A program made the translations under genes and the position numbers. Source: Pseudomonas sp. PSE14 (GTDB taxonomy: Bacteria; Pseudomonadota; Gammaproteobacteria; Pseudomonadales; Pseudomonadaceae). Taken from it: DNA of 64,000 nt. Location: NCBI RefSeq assembly GCF_029203285.1, contig NZ_CP115669.1, positions 992,001 through 1,056,000 on the forward strand. Reading direction: 5' to 3'. The stretch's first letter is position 1; each line of letters starts with the position of its first letter. Below are positions 19,351 to 28,445 of the stretch, in pieces. A model generated the notes under the pieces. That model made no database searches and had not been told where the DNA came from. It was given only the letters and a program-made list of their open reading frames with translations.

Positions 19351-20658
19351 ATGACGAATAGCCAAAACAGATCGGCAGCGGTGCCGGTTGTCGCGCAGTC
19401 CGAGAAGGCCGTGGCGACGATGGACGTCACGCCTTACGCAAAGGAAGTCGCACGGCTGCGCGACAACGATATTGCTTATGTCTCGGACTTGCAGGCTGCA
19501 CTGATCGAGCAGAAGACCACGGCGAGCACCGTGGTGCTGCTGCTGATCGCGTCGGTGTTCAGCGGGCTCATCCTGTGGGCGTACTTCGCCCGGGTGGAGG
19601 AGATCACCCGTGGCGAGGGCAAGGTGATCCCCTCCAGCCGCGAGCAGGTCATCCAGAGCCTGGAGGGCGGCATTCTCGAGCAGATGAATGTCCGCGAGGG
19701 CGATGTGGTGGAGGCCGGGCAGGTCCTGCTGAAGATCGACCCGACCCGGGCCAGCGCAAGCTACCGCGAGGCGCAGTCCAAGGCGCTGGCGCTCAAGGGC
19801 CAGTTGGTGCGCCTGCGCTCGGAGGCCTACGGCCAGCCCCTGGTGTTCCCGCCGGATGTGATGGCCGTGCCTTCGATCGTGGAGGCAGAGACCCAGGCCT
19901 ACAACGCCCGCAAGCATGCGTTGGACGATGGCGTTGCCGGTCTGCAGAAGAGCCTTTCGCTGGCCCAGGGCGAACTGACCGTTTCGGAGCGACTGGCCAG
20001 GCAGGGCCTGATCTCGGACGTGGAGATCCTGCGCATGCGCCGCCAGGCCAACGAGTTCAACCTGCAGATCAGCGAGCGTCGCAACAAGTACCGCTCCGAG
20101 GCAAACGCCGAACTGACCCGGGTTGAGAGCGAGCTCGCCCAGTCCGTGGAAAACGCGGCAGGGCGTGAGGACGTGATGAAACGCACCACGCTCACGGCGC
20201 CGGTCAAGGGCATCGTGAAGAACGTCCGCGTCACCACCATCGGCGGTGTGATCCAGCAGGGCCAGGACATCATGGAGATCGTTCCGCTGGAGGATCGCCT
20301 GCTGGTGGAGGCCAAGATCCGTCCGGCCGACGTGGCTTTCCTGCGCCCCGGTCTGCCCGCCACGGTGAAGATTTCCGCCTACGACTTCGCGATTTACGGC
20401 GGCCTCACCGGCAAGGTCGAGCTCATCAGCCCCGACACCATCAAGGACGACGAGATGGCCCGTCAGGGCCGTCCGGATACCTCCTTCTACCGGGTGCTGA
20501 TCCGCACCGACGAAGCCGAGCTGAGCAAAGGCGACAAGCGCTTCCCGATCATCCCCGGCATGACCGCGACCGCGGAAATCCGGACCGGAGAAAAAACCAT
20601 CCTGGATTACCTACTCAAGCCCGCGCTGAAGGCGCGTGAGGCCTTCCGCGAGAGATGA
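19351..20658 (+). CDS. Type I secretion membrane fusion protein (LapC/HlyD type)
   Basis: A 435-residue HlyD-family adaptor. One N-terminal membrane helix (TVVLLLIASVFSGLILWAYF, about residues 50-70) is followed by a split lipoyl/barrel-sandwich domain (GEGKVIPSSREQVIQSLEGG early; TLTAPVKGIVKNVRVTTIGG late) flanking a coiled-coil hairpin (about 130-290), and the beta-barrel end (FLRPGLPATVKISAYDFAIY). It bridges the ABC transporter and the outer-membrane channel. It overlaps the next gene by ATGA. Confidence 0.92.
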   Translation: MTNSQNRSAAVPVVAQSEKAVATMDVTPYAKEVARLRDNDIAYVSDLQAALIEQKTTASTVVLLLIASVFSGLILWAYFARVEEITRGEGKVIPSSREQVIQSLEGGILEQMNVREGDVVEAGQVLLKIDPTRASASYREAQSKALALKGQLVRLRSEAYGQPLVFPPDVMAVPSIVEAETQAYNARKHALDDGVAGLQKSLSLAQGELTVSERLARQGLISDVEILRMRRQANEFNLQISERRNKYRSEANAELTRVESELAQSVENAAGREDVMKRTTLTAPVKGIVKNVRVTTIGGVIQQGQDIMEIVPLEDRLLVEAKIRPADVAFLRPGLPATVKISAYDFAIYGGLTGKVELISPDTIKDDEMARQGRPDTSFYRVLIRTDEAELSKGDKRFPIIPGMTATAEIRTGEKTILDYLLKPALKAREAFRER

Positions 20659-22298
20659 TGAAAATGAAACGCCCTGAACAGACCTCGAAGAACCCTCGTA
20701 CTCGATCCCGGTTCGGCCGCTCGGCGCTCGCCGCCACGCTGGCTTCACTGGCATCCATCGCGGGGGCCGATGCGGCATCGTCGGATGACTACAGCGGAGC
20801 GCTGAGCTTCTACTCCACGCCCAAGGAGCGAGCTGCGGTGGAGTCCGATGCCTCTCAGGCGATGCCCGTCGCAGCACCGGCAGCCCCGGAGTCGGCTCCG
20901 CTCGCAAAGACTGCCGCCGCCGAGCCAGCAGCCATCGCTGATACCGAGACAACACCGGCCAAGGCCCCTGAAGCACGTCCGACCGCCCCGAAGCCCGCAC
21001 TGGACCTGAGCCCGCCGGTGGGCATTGGTACCGGCACCCTGTATGGCAACGGAGGAACGGCGTCGGCCTCGGGTATGGGGCAGGCGGAAGCCTCGCTCGC
21101 CTACCTCCGCGAGATGGTGAATACCGCGCTGCGCATCAGCCCGGAGATGAAGCAGGCCGACGCCAACTGGCTGGCCGCCAAGGGCGATGTGGATGAGGCC
21201 AAGGGCGAGCGCTGGCCTCAGGTGCAGATCAGCGCCAGCTCGAAGACGCTGCAGTCCAGCAGGAGCGACTACGGCAACGATGGCAGCACGACGGTGCAGA
21301 TGGTGACGCCGGTCTATGACTTCGGGGCGATCCGCCACACCATCGACAGCCGCAGCAATACCGCCAATGCCCAGGAAGAGGCGAAGGGCCAGGCGCAGGT
21401 GACGGTTGCCTACAACACCGCCTCGGCGGTGGTAGAGCTGGCCCATCAGCAGGATGCGCTGGAGATCAGCGATCGTTATGTGGCGCGCATGCGTGAACTG
21501 GTGGACATGCTGTCGAAGATTGCCGTCGTGGATCCCGGCCGCGGCAGCGAGGTGGTGCAGGCACGTTCACGTCTGCTGCAGGCGGAAACCGCCCGCGACA
21601 TGGTGCAGTCCAAGCTGCAGGAAACCAGAGTGACCTTGGCCAAGCTGGTGGGCGAGGAGGTGACCGTGCCGGCGGGTGTGAAGTGGGATTGGTCGCCAAT
21701 GTCGTTGGACCAGGCGCTGGAGCTGCTGCCGGAGCAGCCCGTGTTGCGACAGGCGCGTTGGGAGAAGGAGGCGGCGCTGGCCAATGCCGAGTCGGTGAAG
21801 TCGTCGCGCATGCCCAAGCTGAACTGGGTGGTAGGGCGCAGCACCGGCAACAGCATGCTCGACAACAACGAGCCCTGGTCGACCGGCCTTGCCGTGGAGT
21901 GGCAGGCGTTCTCCGGTGGTTCGGCGTCGGCGGCGCAGCGCGCGGCCTATGCACGGGCGAGCGCGGCCGAGGAGAAGATGGAGGTGACCCGTCGCGAGTC
22001 GGAGTACCGCATCCGCAATCTGGTCGAGCAGCGTGACCTGTCGGCGGCGCGCGCTGATGACTACAAGGCGCTGCTGACGGAGTCCGACCGGGTGCGCAAG
22101 ATGTTCTATGACCAGTGGTATCACCTGGGCAAGCGCACATTGCTGGATGTACTGATTGCTGAGAACGAGTACTACACGCACCAGATCGCCGCGTCCGATA
22201 CCTACTACAGCGCCAAGGCTGCCGACCTGCGCATCCGCGCGGAAACCAGTGGCCTGATGGCCTGGCTGGCGCCGGGCAATGAGCCGTCTAGCCACTGA
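20655..22298 (+). CDS. TolC-family outer-membrane efflux protein of the T1SS (LapE-like)
   Basis: A 547-residue outer membrane factor. After a signal-like N-terminus (ALAATLASLASIAGADAAS) there is an Ala/Pro-rich, probably disordered stretch of about 80 residues (about 45-125) that ordinary TolC proteins lack. The TolC repeat region follows (from LAYLREMVNTALRISPEMKQ to the end), with the two homologous halves expected of the trimeric channel. It starts within the last codons of the membrane-fusion gene, so the three T1SS genes are one translational unit. The gene closes the cluster. Confidence 0.9.
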   Translation: MMKMKRPEQTSKNPRTRSRFGRSALAATLASLASIAGADAASSDDYSGALSFYSTPKERAAVESDASQAMPVAAPAAPESAPLAKTAAAEPAAIADTETTPAKAPEARPTAPKPALDLSPPVGIGTGTLYGNGGTASASGMGQAEASLAYLREMVNTALRISPEMKQADANWLAAKGDVDEAKGERWPQVQISASSKTLQSSRSDYGNDGSTTVQMVTPVYDFGAIRHTIDSRSNTANAQEEAKGQAQVTVAYNTASAVVELAHQQDALEISDRYVARMRELVDMLSKIAVVDPGRGSEVVQARSRLLQAETARDMVQSKLQETRVTLAKLVGEEVTVPAGVKWDWSPMSLDQALELLPEQPVLRQARWEKEAALANAESVKSSRMPKLNWVVGRSTGNSMLDNNEPWSTGLAVEWQAFSGGSASAAQRAAYARASAAEEKMEVTRRESEYRIRNLVEQRDLSAARADDYKALLTESDRVRKMFYDQWYHLGKRTLLDVLIAENEYYTHQIAASDTYYSAKAADLRIRAETSGLMAWLAPGNEPSSH

Positions 22299-23223
22299 TC
22301 GCGGGCGGTTCATGTAAGGACCGTCCCGCCCGGTTCACCCACTTTTTCCTGGCATGCCCGCTTCGGTGGTCGTGGAAGTTCAACTCGTTCCTGCTGTGCG
22401 GGACGGGCATGCCGAGGAGCGGATCGCCGGGTACGATCGTCACAACTTGAAGCAGTTTGTCCCTTGCAAATGTCGCTGTGCGTCGATGTGTCGCAGGGTG
22501 TGCGCAGTGCTTCGACGACTTTCGCGAAGGTTCTTGATCGCCATCATGGCAAGGTCTTTGCCAAGTGTTTCACAAGCCGGGTTCGCTTTCCTCGCAATGG
22601 CTTTGAAAGCCGCGTTTTTCATGGATCTGACACAATTTCGTGGCACCCGCGGACCGGCCTTTGGCAGGCAGGTAATACCCTTTCCCAGCTTGCGTGAATT
22701 GCTCATTTTCTGAGCGATTCAGGCCGCCACTGTTTCCCGCGTTGAGAAAATATCTTGTTAAAAATGAAAGGCCGAGGCCTTGAAAGGCATTTCTGAAATG
22801 CTTTGTAATACCCGCCGTCCATTTCCTACCCCCAAATCGCTGAGTCGCACTGACGCAGATCATGGCCAGTGTTCACCCTTCGGTGCAGCGGCATAACAAC
22901 AGGGGGCTGCCATCGGTGGGCTCCTGTCATAAGACGAGTCGGGCAATCCGCTCGTGCATCCGGTGTGCGACGCGCGCGTTCTAACGAGCCGCCAGTCCAG
23001 ACACCACACGCTGAATACTCACGGAACGAATCAGCTGACGAAATCGGTTTCGCATCGCGAAGACCGGGCGATCTCCCTTTGCCTGGAATCCTTGCGGCCG
23101 CGTTCGTGAATCCATGACAGCCCTGGCAGGCGGCTTGGAAAAGTCGCGGGTAACGAGTCCTCGTGCAGTGCGTGGCGAAGGCTCATGGGCGGTGAAGCGA
23201 TTTTCATCCACTAAGGCCGCAAG
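22299..23223 (+). other. Long intergenic region between the T1SS cluster and cyoA
   Basis: About 925 bases without a convincing gene. Short open frames here have no family features. The middle (about 22440-22860) is clearly less GC-rich than the neighbouring genes, and an FNR/ANR-like palindrome lies at 22534. It should hold the cyo promoter and leader; no clear -35/-10 pair was found. Confidence 0.6.
22534..22547 (+). promoter_or_regulatory. Candidate ANR/FNR-type site
   Basis: TTGATCGCCATCAT matches TTGAT-N4-ATCAA at nine of ten positions. It is about 680 bases before cyoA, far for a direct effect, so this is a weak call. Confidence 0.25.
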
Positions 23224-24210
23224 ATGAAAAAAGAGCAGTACACAGGAATTTTGAAGAGACTTGCGTGGCTGCCGATGCTGATGCTCGGTGGTTGCAACAT
23301 GGCGCTGTTCGACCCGAAAGGGCAGGTCGGCGCCGACGAGAAGTCCCTGATCATCACGGCAACCCTGCTGATGCTGATCGTGGTGGTGCCGGTCATCCTG
23401 ATGACCTTCGCGTTCGCCTGGAAATACCGGGCTTCGAACACCAAGGCCACCTACATGCCGGACTGGTCCCACTCGACCAAGATCGAGCTGGTGGTGTGGC
23501 TGGTTCCCTGCCTGATCATCGCCGTGCTTGGCTGGATCACCTGGGAGAGCACCCACAAGCTGGACCCCTACCGTCCGCTGGACTCCGAGGTCAAGCCGGT
23601 GACCATCCAGGCCATCTCGCTGGACTGGAAGTGGCTGTTCATCTACCCGGAACAGGGTATCGCCACCGTCAACGAAATCGCCTTCCCGAAAGACACCCCG
23701 GTGAACTTCCAGATCACCTCGGATTCGGTGATGAACTCCTTCTTCATCCCGCAGCTGGGTAGCCAGATCTACTCCATGGCCGGGATGATGACCAAGCTGC
23801 ACCTGATCGCCAACGAAGAAGGCGTGTTCGACGGCATCTCCGCGAACTACAGCGGCGGCGGCTTCTCGGGTATGAAGTTCAAGGCCATCTCCACCTCCGA
23901 GCAGGGCTTCCAGGAATGGGTCGCAAAGGTCAAGTCCTCGCAGCAGACCCTGAACCTGGATCAGTACCCGGAACTGGTGAAGCCGACCGAGAACGTCCCC
24001 GCGACCTACTTCTCCACCGTCAGCCCCGAGCTGTTCTCCAGCGTGCTGAACAAGTGGGAACACGCCGGCCACGAGATGGCCAAGGCCCACAAGCTCAAAG
24101 AAGAGCAGGCCAACGGCGAGCACGGCGACGCTGCCCATGACGAGACCGCCATGGCGGGCCACGACATGAGCAACATGCCGGGCATGCAAATGAATCCGAG
24201 CCAGGAGTAA
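23224..24210 (+). CDS. cyoA: Cytochrome bo3 ubiquinol oxidase subunit II
   Basis: A 328-residue lipoprotein subunit: lipobox LMLGGC with Cys 24, two membrane helices (about 42-65 and 85-107), then a periplasmic cupredoxin domain (about 120-225) that has lost the CuA ligands, as expected for a quinol oxidase. The C-terminal tail is His/Met rich ([17 protein letters not shown]), which may bind copper. It heads cyoABCDE; cyoB starts 6 bases later. The complex oxidises ubiquinol and pumps protons under high oxygen. Confidence 0.95.
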   Translation: MKKEQYTGILKRLAWLPMLMLGGCNMALFDPKGQVGADEKSLIITATLLMLIVVVPVILMTFAFAWKYRASNTKATYMPDWSHSTKIELVVWLVPCLIIAVLGWITWESTHKLDPYRPLDSEVKPVTIQAISLDWKWLFIYPEQGIATVNEIAFPKDTPVNFQITSDSVMNSFFIPQLGSQIYSMAGMMTKLHLIANEEGVFDGISANYSGGGFSGMKFKAISTSEQGFQEWVAKVKSSQQTLNLDQYPELVKPTENVPATYFSTVSPELFSSVLNKWEHAGHEMAKAHKLKEEQANGEHGDAAHDETAMAGHDMSNMPGMQMNPSQE

Positions 24211-24216
24211 GCACAG

Positions 24217-26196
24217 ATGTTCGGGAAACTGACACTGTCGGCCGTGCCGTATCACGAGCCGATCATCGTCATCACGCTGGCCGTCGTCGCCCTGCTGGGC
24301 CTGGGCGTGTTCGGCGCGATCACCTACTACCGCAAGTGGACCTACCTGTGGACCGAGTGGCTGACGTCCATCGACCACAAGAAGATCGGCGTGATGTACA
24401 TCATCGTCGCCCTGATCATGCTGCTGCGCGGCTTCGCCGACGCCATCATGATGCGCGGCCAGCTTGCGCTGGCTGAAGGCGCCAACCACGGTTACCTGCC
24501 GCCGGAACACTACGACCAGATCTTCACCGCTCACGGCGTGATCATGATCATCTTCATGGCCATGCCCTTCATGACCGGCCTGATGAACCTGGCCGTGCCG
24601 CTGCAGATCGGCGCGCGCGACGTGGCGTTCCCCTTCCTGAACTCGCTGAGCTTCTGGCTGCTGGTCGTCAGCGCCATGCTGGTGAACGTCTCCCTGGGCC
24701 TGGGCGAATTCGCCCGTACCGGCTGGGTCGCCTACCCGCCGCTGTCCGAGCTGGCCTACAGCCCGGGCGTGGGTGTGGATTACTACATCTGGGCGCTACA
24801 GATATCGGGCATGGGTACCTTGCTCACGGGTATCAACTTCCTGGTGACCGTGTTCAAGATGCGTACGCCCGGCATGAAGCTGATGCAGATGCCGATCTTC
24901 ACCTGGACCTGCACCTTCGCCAACATCCTGATCGTTGCGTCGTTCCCGATCCTGACCGCGGCCCTGGGCCTGCTGTCGCTGGACCGCTACTTCGACATGC
25001 ACTTCTTCACCAACGAGCTGGGCGGCAACGCCATGATGTACATCAACCTCTTCTGGGCCTGGGGCCATCCTGAGGTGTACATCCTGATCCTGCCGGCGTT
25101 CGGTATCTTCTCCGAGGTCACCGCGACCTTCGCCGGCAAGCGCATGTTCGGCTACACCTCGATGGTGTGGGCGAGCGCCGCGATCACCTTCCTCGGCTTC
25201 ACCGTGTGGCTGCACCACTTCTTCACCATGGGTTCGGGCGGCGACGTCAACGGCTTCTTCGGCGTTGCGACCATGCTGATCTCCATCCCGACCGGGGTGA
25301 AACTGTTCAACTGGCTGTTCACCATCTACCGTGGCCGCCTGCGCTTCAATACCCCGATCCTGTGGACCCTGGGCTTCATCGTCACCTTCACCATCGGTGG
25401 CATGACCGGCGTACTGCTGGCCATTCCGGGCGCTGACTACCTGCTGCACAACAGCCTGTTCCTGATCGCTCACTTCCACAACACCATCATCGGTGGCGCG
25501 GTGTTCGGCTACCTGGCCGGCTTCGTCTTCTGGTTCCCGAAAGCCTTCGGCTTCACCCTGGACGAGAAGTGGGGCAAGCGTTCCTTCTGGTGCTGGCTGG
25601 TCGGCTTCTACATGGCCTTCATGCCGCTGTACATCCTCGGCTTCATGGGCATGACCCGTCGCCTGAACCACTACGACAACCCGATGTGGAAGCCGTACCT
25701 GGTGGTGGCCTTCTTCGGCGCCGTGCTGATCTTCTTCGGTATCGCCTGCCAACTGATCCAGCTGCTGGTATCGATCAAGAACCGCAAAGCACTGGCCGAC
25801 GTGACCGGCGACCCGTGGGGCGGCCGTACCCTGGAGTGGTCCACTTCCTCGCCGCCGCCGTACTACAACTTCGCCGAGCTGCCGCACGTCAACGACGTGG
25901 ACGCGTTCCACGACATGAAGCAGACCGGTACCGCGTACCGCAAGCTGCCGGCCTATGCCCCGATCCACATGCCGAAGAACACCGCCGCTGGTTTCTCCAT
26001 CGCGCTGTTCGCCTTCATCTTCGGCTTCGCTGCCATCTGGCACATCTGGTGGCTGGTGGGTGTCGGCTTCGTCGGCATGATCGCTTCGGTCATCGTCCGC
26101 AGCTACGTCACCGACCTGGACTACTACGTCCAGCCGGATGAGATCGAGCGCATCGAAAACGCTCATTTCCAGAAACTCGCTACTGCGCAGGTATAA
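24217..26196 (+). CDS. cyoB: Cytochrome bo3 ubiquinol oxidase subunit I
   Basis: A 659-residue heme-copper oxidase core with about 15 membrane helices. Visible ligand motifs: His in FTAHGVIMI (low-spin heme), GHPEVY (CuB His and the cross-linked Tyr), [10 protein letters not shown] (CuB His pair) and [10 protein letters not shown] (the two heme His residues). It carries heme b, heme o3 and CuB. It is between cyoA and cyoC with 3-6 base gaps. Length is as in E. coli CyoB. Confidence 0.97.
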   Translation: MFGKLTLSAVPYHEPIIVITLAVVALLGLGVFGAITYYRKWTYLWTEWLTSIDHKKIGVMYIIVALIMLLRGFADAIMMRGQLALAEGANHGYLPPEHYDQIFTAHGVIMIIFMAMPFMTGLMNLAVPLQIGARDVAFPFLNSLSFWLLVVSAMLVNVSLGLGEFARTGWVAYPPLSELAYSPGVGVDYYIWALQISGMGTLLTGINFLVTVFKMRTPGMKLMQMPIFTWTCTFANILIVASFPILTAALGLLSLDRYFDMHFFTNELGGNAMMYINLFWAWGHPEVYILILPAFGIFSEVTATFAGKRMFGYTSMVWASAAITFLGFTVWLHHFFTMGSGGDVNGFFGVATMLISIPTGVKLFNWLFTIYRGRLRFNTPILWTLGFIVTFTIGGMTGVLLAIPGADYLLHNSLFLIAHFHNTIIGGAVFGYLAGFVFWFPKAFGFTLDEKWGKRSFWCWLVGFYMAFMPLYILGFMGMTRRLNHYDNPMWKPYLVVAFFGAVLIFFGIACQLIQLLVSIKNRKALADVTGDPWGGRTLEWSTSSPPPYYNFAELPHVNDVDAFHDMKQTGTAYRKLPAYAPIHMPKNTAAGFSIALFAFIFGFAAIWHIWWLVGVGFVGMIASVIVRSYVTDLDYYVQPDEIERIENAHFQKLATAQV

Positions 26197-26199
26197 GCC

Positions 26200-26829
26200 A
26201 TGTCGACGGCAGTACTGAACAAACACCTGGTCGATACGCACGAAGCGGCGCACGACCATGACCACGCCCACGACAGCGGCGGCATGACGGTATTCGGCTT
26301 CTGGCTGTACCTGATGACCGACTGCATCCTGTTCGCGAGCGTCTTCGCTACCTACGCCGTGCTGGTCAACCACACGGCCGGCGGCCCGAGCGGCAAGGAC
26401 ATCTTCGAACTGCCCTACGTGGCCGTCGAAACCGCGATCCTGCTGATCTCCTCCTGCACCTACGGCCTGGCCATGCTGGCCGCGCACAAGGGTGCCAAGG
26501 GCAAGGCCATCGCCTGGCTGGGCGTGACTTTCCTCTGCGGTGCCGCGTTCATCGGCATGGAACTCAACGAGTTCCATCACCTGATCGTCGAAGGCTTCGG
26601 CCCGAGCCGCAGCGCCTTCCTGTCGTCCTTCTTCACCCTGGTCGGCATGCACGGCCTGCACGTATCGGCAGGCCTGCTGTGGATGCTGGTGCTGATGGCG
26701 CAGATCGGCACCCGTGGCCTGACCGCGCAGAACAACACCCGCATGATGTGCCTGAGCCTGTTCTGGCACTTCCTGGACATCGTCTGGATCTGCGTATTCA
26801 CCGTCGTCTACCTGATGGGGGCTCTGTAA
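26200..26829 (+). CDS. cyoC: Cytochrome bo3 ubiquinol oxidase subunit III
   Basis: A 209-residue membrane protein with five helices (first [21 protein letters not shown], last [19 protein letters not shown]). The N-terminus is His/Asp rich ([15 protein letters not shown]), as in other CyoC proteins. It stabilises subunit I. It starts 3 bases after cyoB, and its last stop base is the first base of cyoD. Confidence 0.95.
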   Translation: MSTAVLNKHLVDTHEAAHDHDHAHDSGGMTVFGFWLYLMTDCILFASVFATYAVLVNHTAGGPSGKDIFELPYVAVETAILLISSCTYGLAMLAAHKGAKGKAIAWLGVTFLCGAAFIGMELNEFHHLIVEGFGPSRSAFLSSFFTLVGMHGLHVSAGLLWMLVLMAQIGTRGLTAQNNTRMMCLSLFWHFLDIVWICVFTVVYLMGAL

Positions 26830-27191
26830 TGACCGCTGCTGCACATCACCACGACTCCCACGGCGCCGGCCACGACAGCCATGGCGCCGGTCACGGCAGC
26901 CTGGGTTCGTACGCCATCGGCTTCGTGCTCTCGGTGATCCTGACCGCGATCCCGTTCTGGATGGTCATCGACGGTGGCTTCTCGCGTCACGCCACCCTGC
27001 TGACCATGGTGATCCTCGGCCTGGTCCAGGTCGTCGTGCACCTGATCTGCTTCCTGCACATGAACTTCAGCTCCGAAGGCCGCTGGAACGTCATGGCATT
27101 CATCTTCACCGCCATCATCATCCTGCTGGTGGTCGGTCTGTCGCTGTGGATCATCTACACCGCAGACACCCTGATGATGCCGATGCCCTGA
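26829..27191 (+). CDS. cyoD: Cytochrome bo3 ubiquinol oxidase subunit IV
   Basis: A 120-residue protein with three membrane helices (from [20 protein letters not shown]). The N-terminus carries a tandem HDSHGAG repeat followed by HGS, giving seven or more His in 25 residues. CyoD supports assembly of the CuB site in subunit I. It overlaps cyoC by one base, and cyoE begins 11 bases after its stop. Confidence 0.94.
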   Translation: MTAAAHHHDSHGAGHDSHGAGHGSLGSYAIGFVLSVILTAIPFWMVIDGGFSRHATLLTMVILGLVQVVVHLICFLHMNFSSEGRWNVMAFIFTAIIILLVVGLSLWIIYTADTLMMPMP

Positions 27192-27202
27192 GGGCCGATG
27201 CT

Positions 27203-28090
27203 GTGAAACTCAAGCGTTATCTCCTGGTCGCGAAGCCGGGCATCATCTTCGGCAACCTGATCGCAGTGGCGGGGGGATACTTCCTCGCCGCCCGCGGCAG
27301 CGTTGACCCGATGCTGCTGCTGGCCACAGTGATCGGCCTGTCCCTGGTCGTTGCCAGTGGTTGTGTGTTCAACAACTGCATCGACCGCGACATCGATCGC
27401 TTCATGGAGCGTACCCGCAGCCGTGTCACCGTGACCGGGCAGATCTCGCTCACGGCCGCCCTGGCCCATGGCGTGGTGCTCGGTGTGGCGGGCTTCGGCC
27501 TGCTGGCGTGGAAGACCAACGTGCAGGCGACCTTGCTGGCCGCGTTCGGCTTCTTCGTCTACGTCGTGCTCTACAGCCTCTGGCTCAAGCGCAGCTCGGT
27601 CTACGGCACGCTGGTCGGCAGTCTCTCCGGGGCCATGCCGCCGGTGGTGGGTTACTGTGCCGCCAGTGGTCACTTCGACATGGGCGCGGCGGTGCTGCTG
27701 TTGATCTTCTGCCTCTGGCAGATGCCCCACAGCTACGCCATCGCGATCTTCCGCCTCAACGACTACCGCGCCGCCGGGATTCCCGTGCTGCCGGTGGAGC
27801 GGGGCATCGAAGCGACCAAGAAGCAGATCCTCTACTACGTACTGGCCTTCGGCCTGGCGACCTTGCTGCTGACCGTGACCGGCTTCGCCGGCTACGGTTA
27901 CCTGGCGGTGGCGCTGGCGGTCAGCGCCTGGTGGCTGTTCATCGCGGTGAAAGGCTTCAGTGCCGAAGATGACCGCCGCTGGGCACGTCAGTTGTTCGCC
28001 TTCTCCATCATCGCGATCAGCGTGCTGAGCCTGATGATGTCCATCGACTTCCAGGCCATCCCGGCCCAGTCGATGCTGGCGGCGCTGTAA
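27203..28090 (+). CDS. cyoE: Protoheme IX farnesyltransferase (heme O synthase)
   Basis: A 295-residue UbiA-family prenyltransferase with about nine membrane helices. The Asp-rich prenyl-diphosphate site reads [18 protein letters not shown], followed by a second polar loop near residue 190. It makes heme O for CyoB. I chose the GTG at 27203 after GAGGGCC; conserved sequence ([18 protein letters not shown]) starts there, and no ATG fits. Last gene of the operon. Confidence 0.93.
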   Translation: MKLKRYLLVAKPGIIFGNLIAVAGGYFLAARGSVDPMLLLATVIGLSLVVASGCVFNNCIDRDIDRFMERTRSRVTVTGQISLTAALAHGVVLGVAGFGLLAWKTNVQATLLAAFGFFVYVVLYSLWLKRSSVYGTLVGSLSGAMPPVVGYCAASGHFDMGAAVLLLIFCLWQMPHSYAIAIFRLNDYRAAGIPVLPVERGIEATKKQILYYVLAFGLATLLLTVTGFAGYGYLAVALAVSAWWLFIAVKGFSAEDDRRWARQLFAFSIIAISVLSLMMSIDFQAIPAQSMLAAL

Positions 28091-28106
28091 GGCTGCTCGG
28101 CTGCAA

Positions 28107-28139
28107 CGAAAAAGCCGCCCCTCGGGGCGGCTTTTTTGT
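28107..28139 (+). terminator. Rho-independent terminator of cyoABCDE
   Basis: AAAAGCCGCCCC and GGGGCGGCTTTT form a stem around T/TC, followed by a T-run, 16 bases after the cyoE stop. Confidence 0.92.
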
Positions 28140-28168
28140 GCCTGGTATTTATCGGCGATACAGCTTTG

Positions 28169-28253
28169 TGTAGGAGCGAGCTTGCTCGCGAACCGCCCGG
28201 TGCCTGGAGCTGTCGGAGAGAGCGTTCGCAGGCGGGCGCGCTAGGAGCGACGG
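28169..28253. repeat. REP-type palindromic repeat
   Basis: It begins with TGTAGGAGCGAGCTTGCTCG, and a diverged inverse arm ends near GCGCTAGGAGCGACGG. Part of the 355-base gap between cyoE and ndh, which holds no gene. Confidence 0.75.
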
Positions 28254-28272
28254 TCAGTGCGTGCCCGCGGTT

Positions 28273-28395
28273 TTCCCTCTCCCTAACCCTCTCCCTGAAG
28301 GGAGAGGGGACTGTTAGGTGCAGGATGAAACCATTGTATCAGCCGGCATGGTTAGCTCCCTCTCCCTTCAGGGAGAGGGCGGGGGAGAGGGTTGA
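28273..28395. repeat. CCCTCTCCC-type intergenic inverted repeat
   Basis: Two hairpins of the type CCCTCTCCCTGAAGGGAGAGG sit at 28290 and 28360 in inverted order, bracketed by CCCTCTCCCTAACC and GGGGGAGAGGG, so the 123-base element is a nested palindrome. This is a second repeat family, seen only here in the window. Confidence 0.75.
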
Positions 28396-28445
28396 GCCTT
28401 GCGCGGGATTTCCTTGTGCGGGCTCCGTCCGCGCTCACTGTTCGA

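Noticed and set aside
22464-22697. A 77-codon frame in the gap before cyoA
   Set aside because: No ribosome site, no family features and an overlapping frame of similar length on the other strand.
24796-26844. A 682-codon minus-strand frame opposite cyoB and cyoC
   Set aside because: Gln/His/Val/Glu-rich antisense of membrane genes; codon-bias artefact.
28169-28395. CRISPR-like array
   Set aside because: The repeats are palindromic and unequally spaced, with no unique spacers of constant length; they fit REP-type elements.
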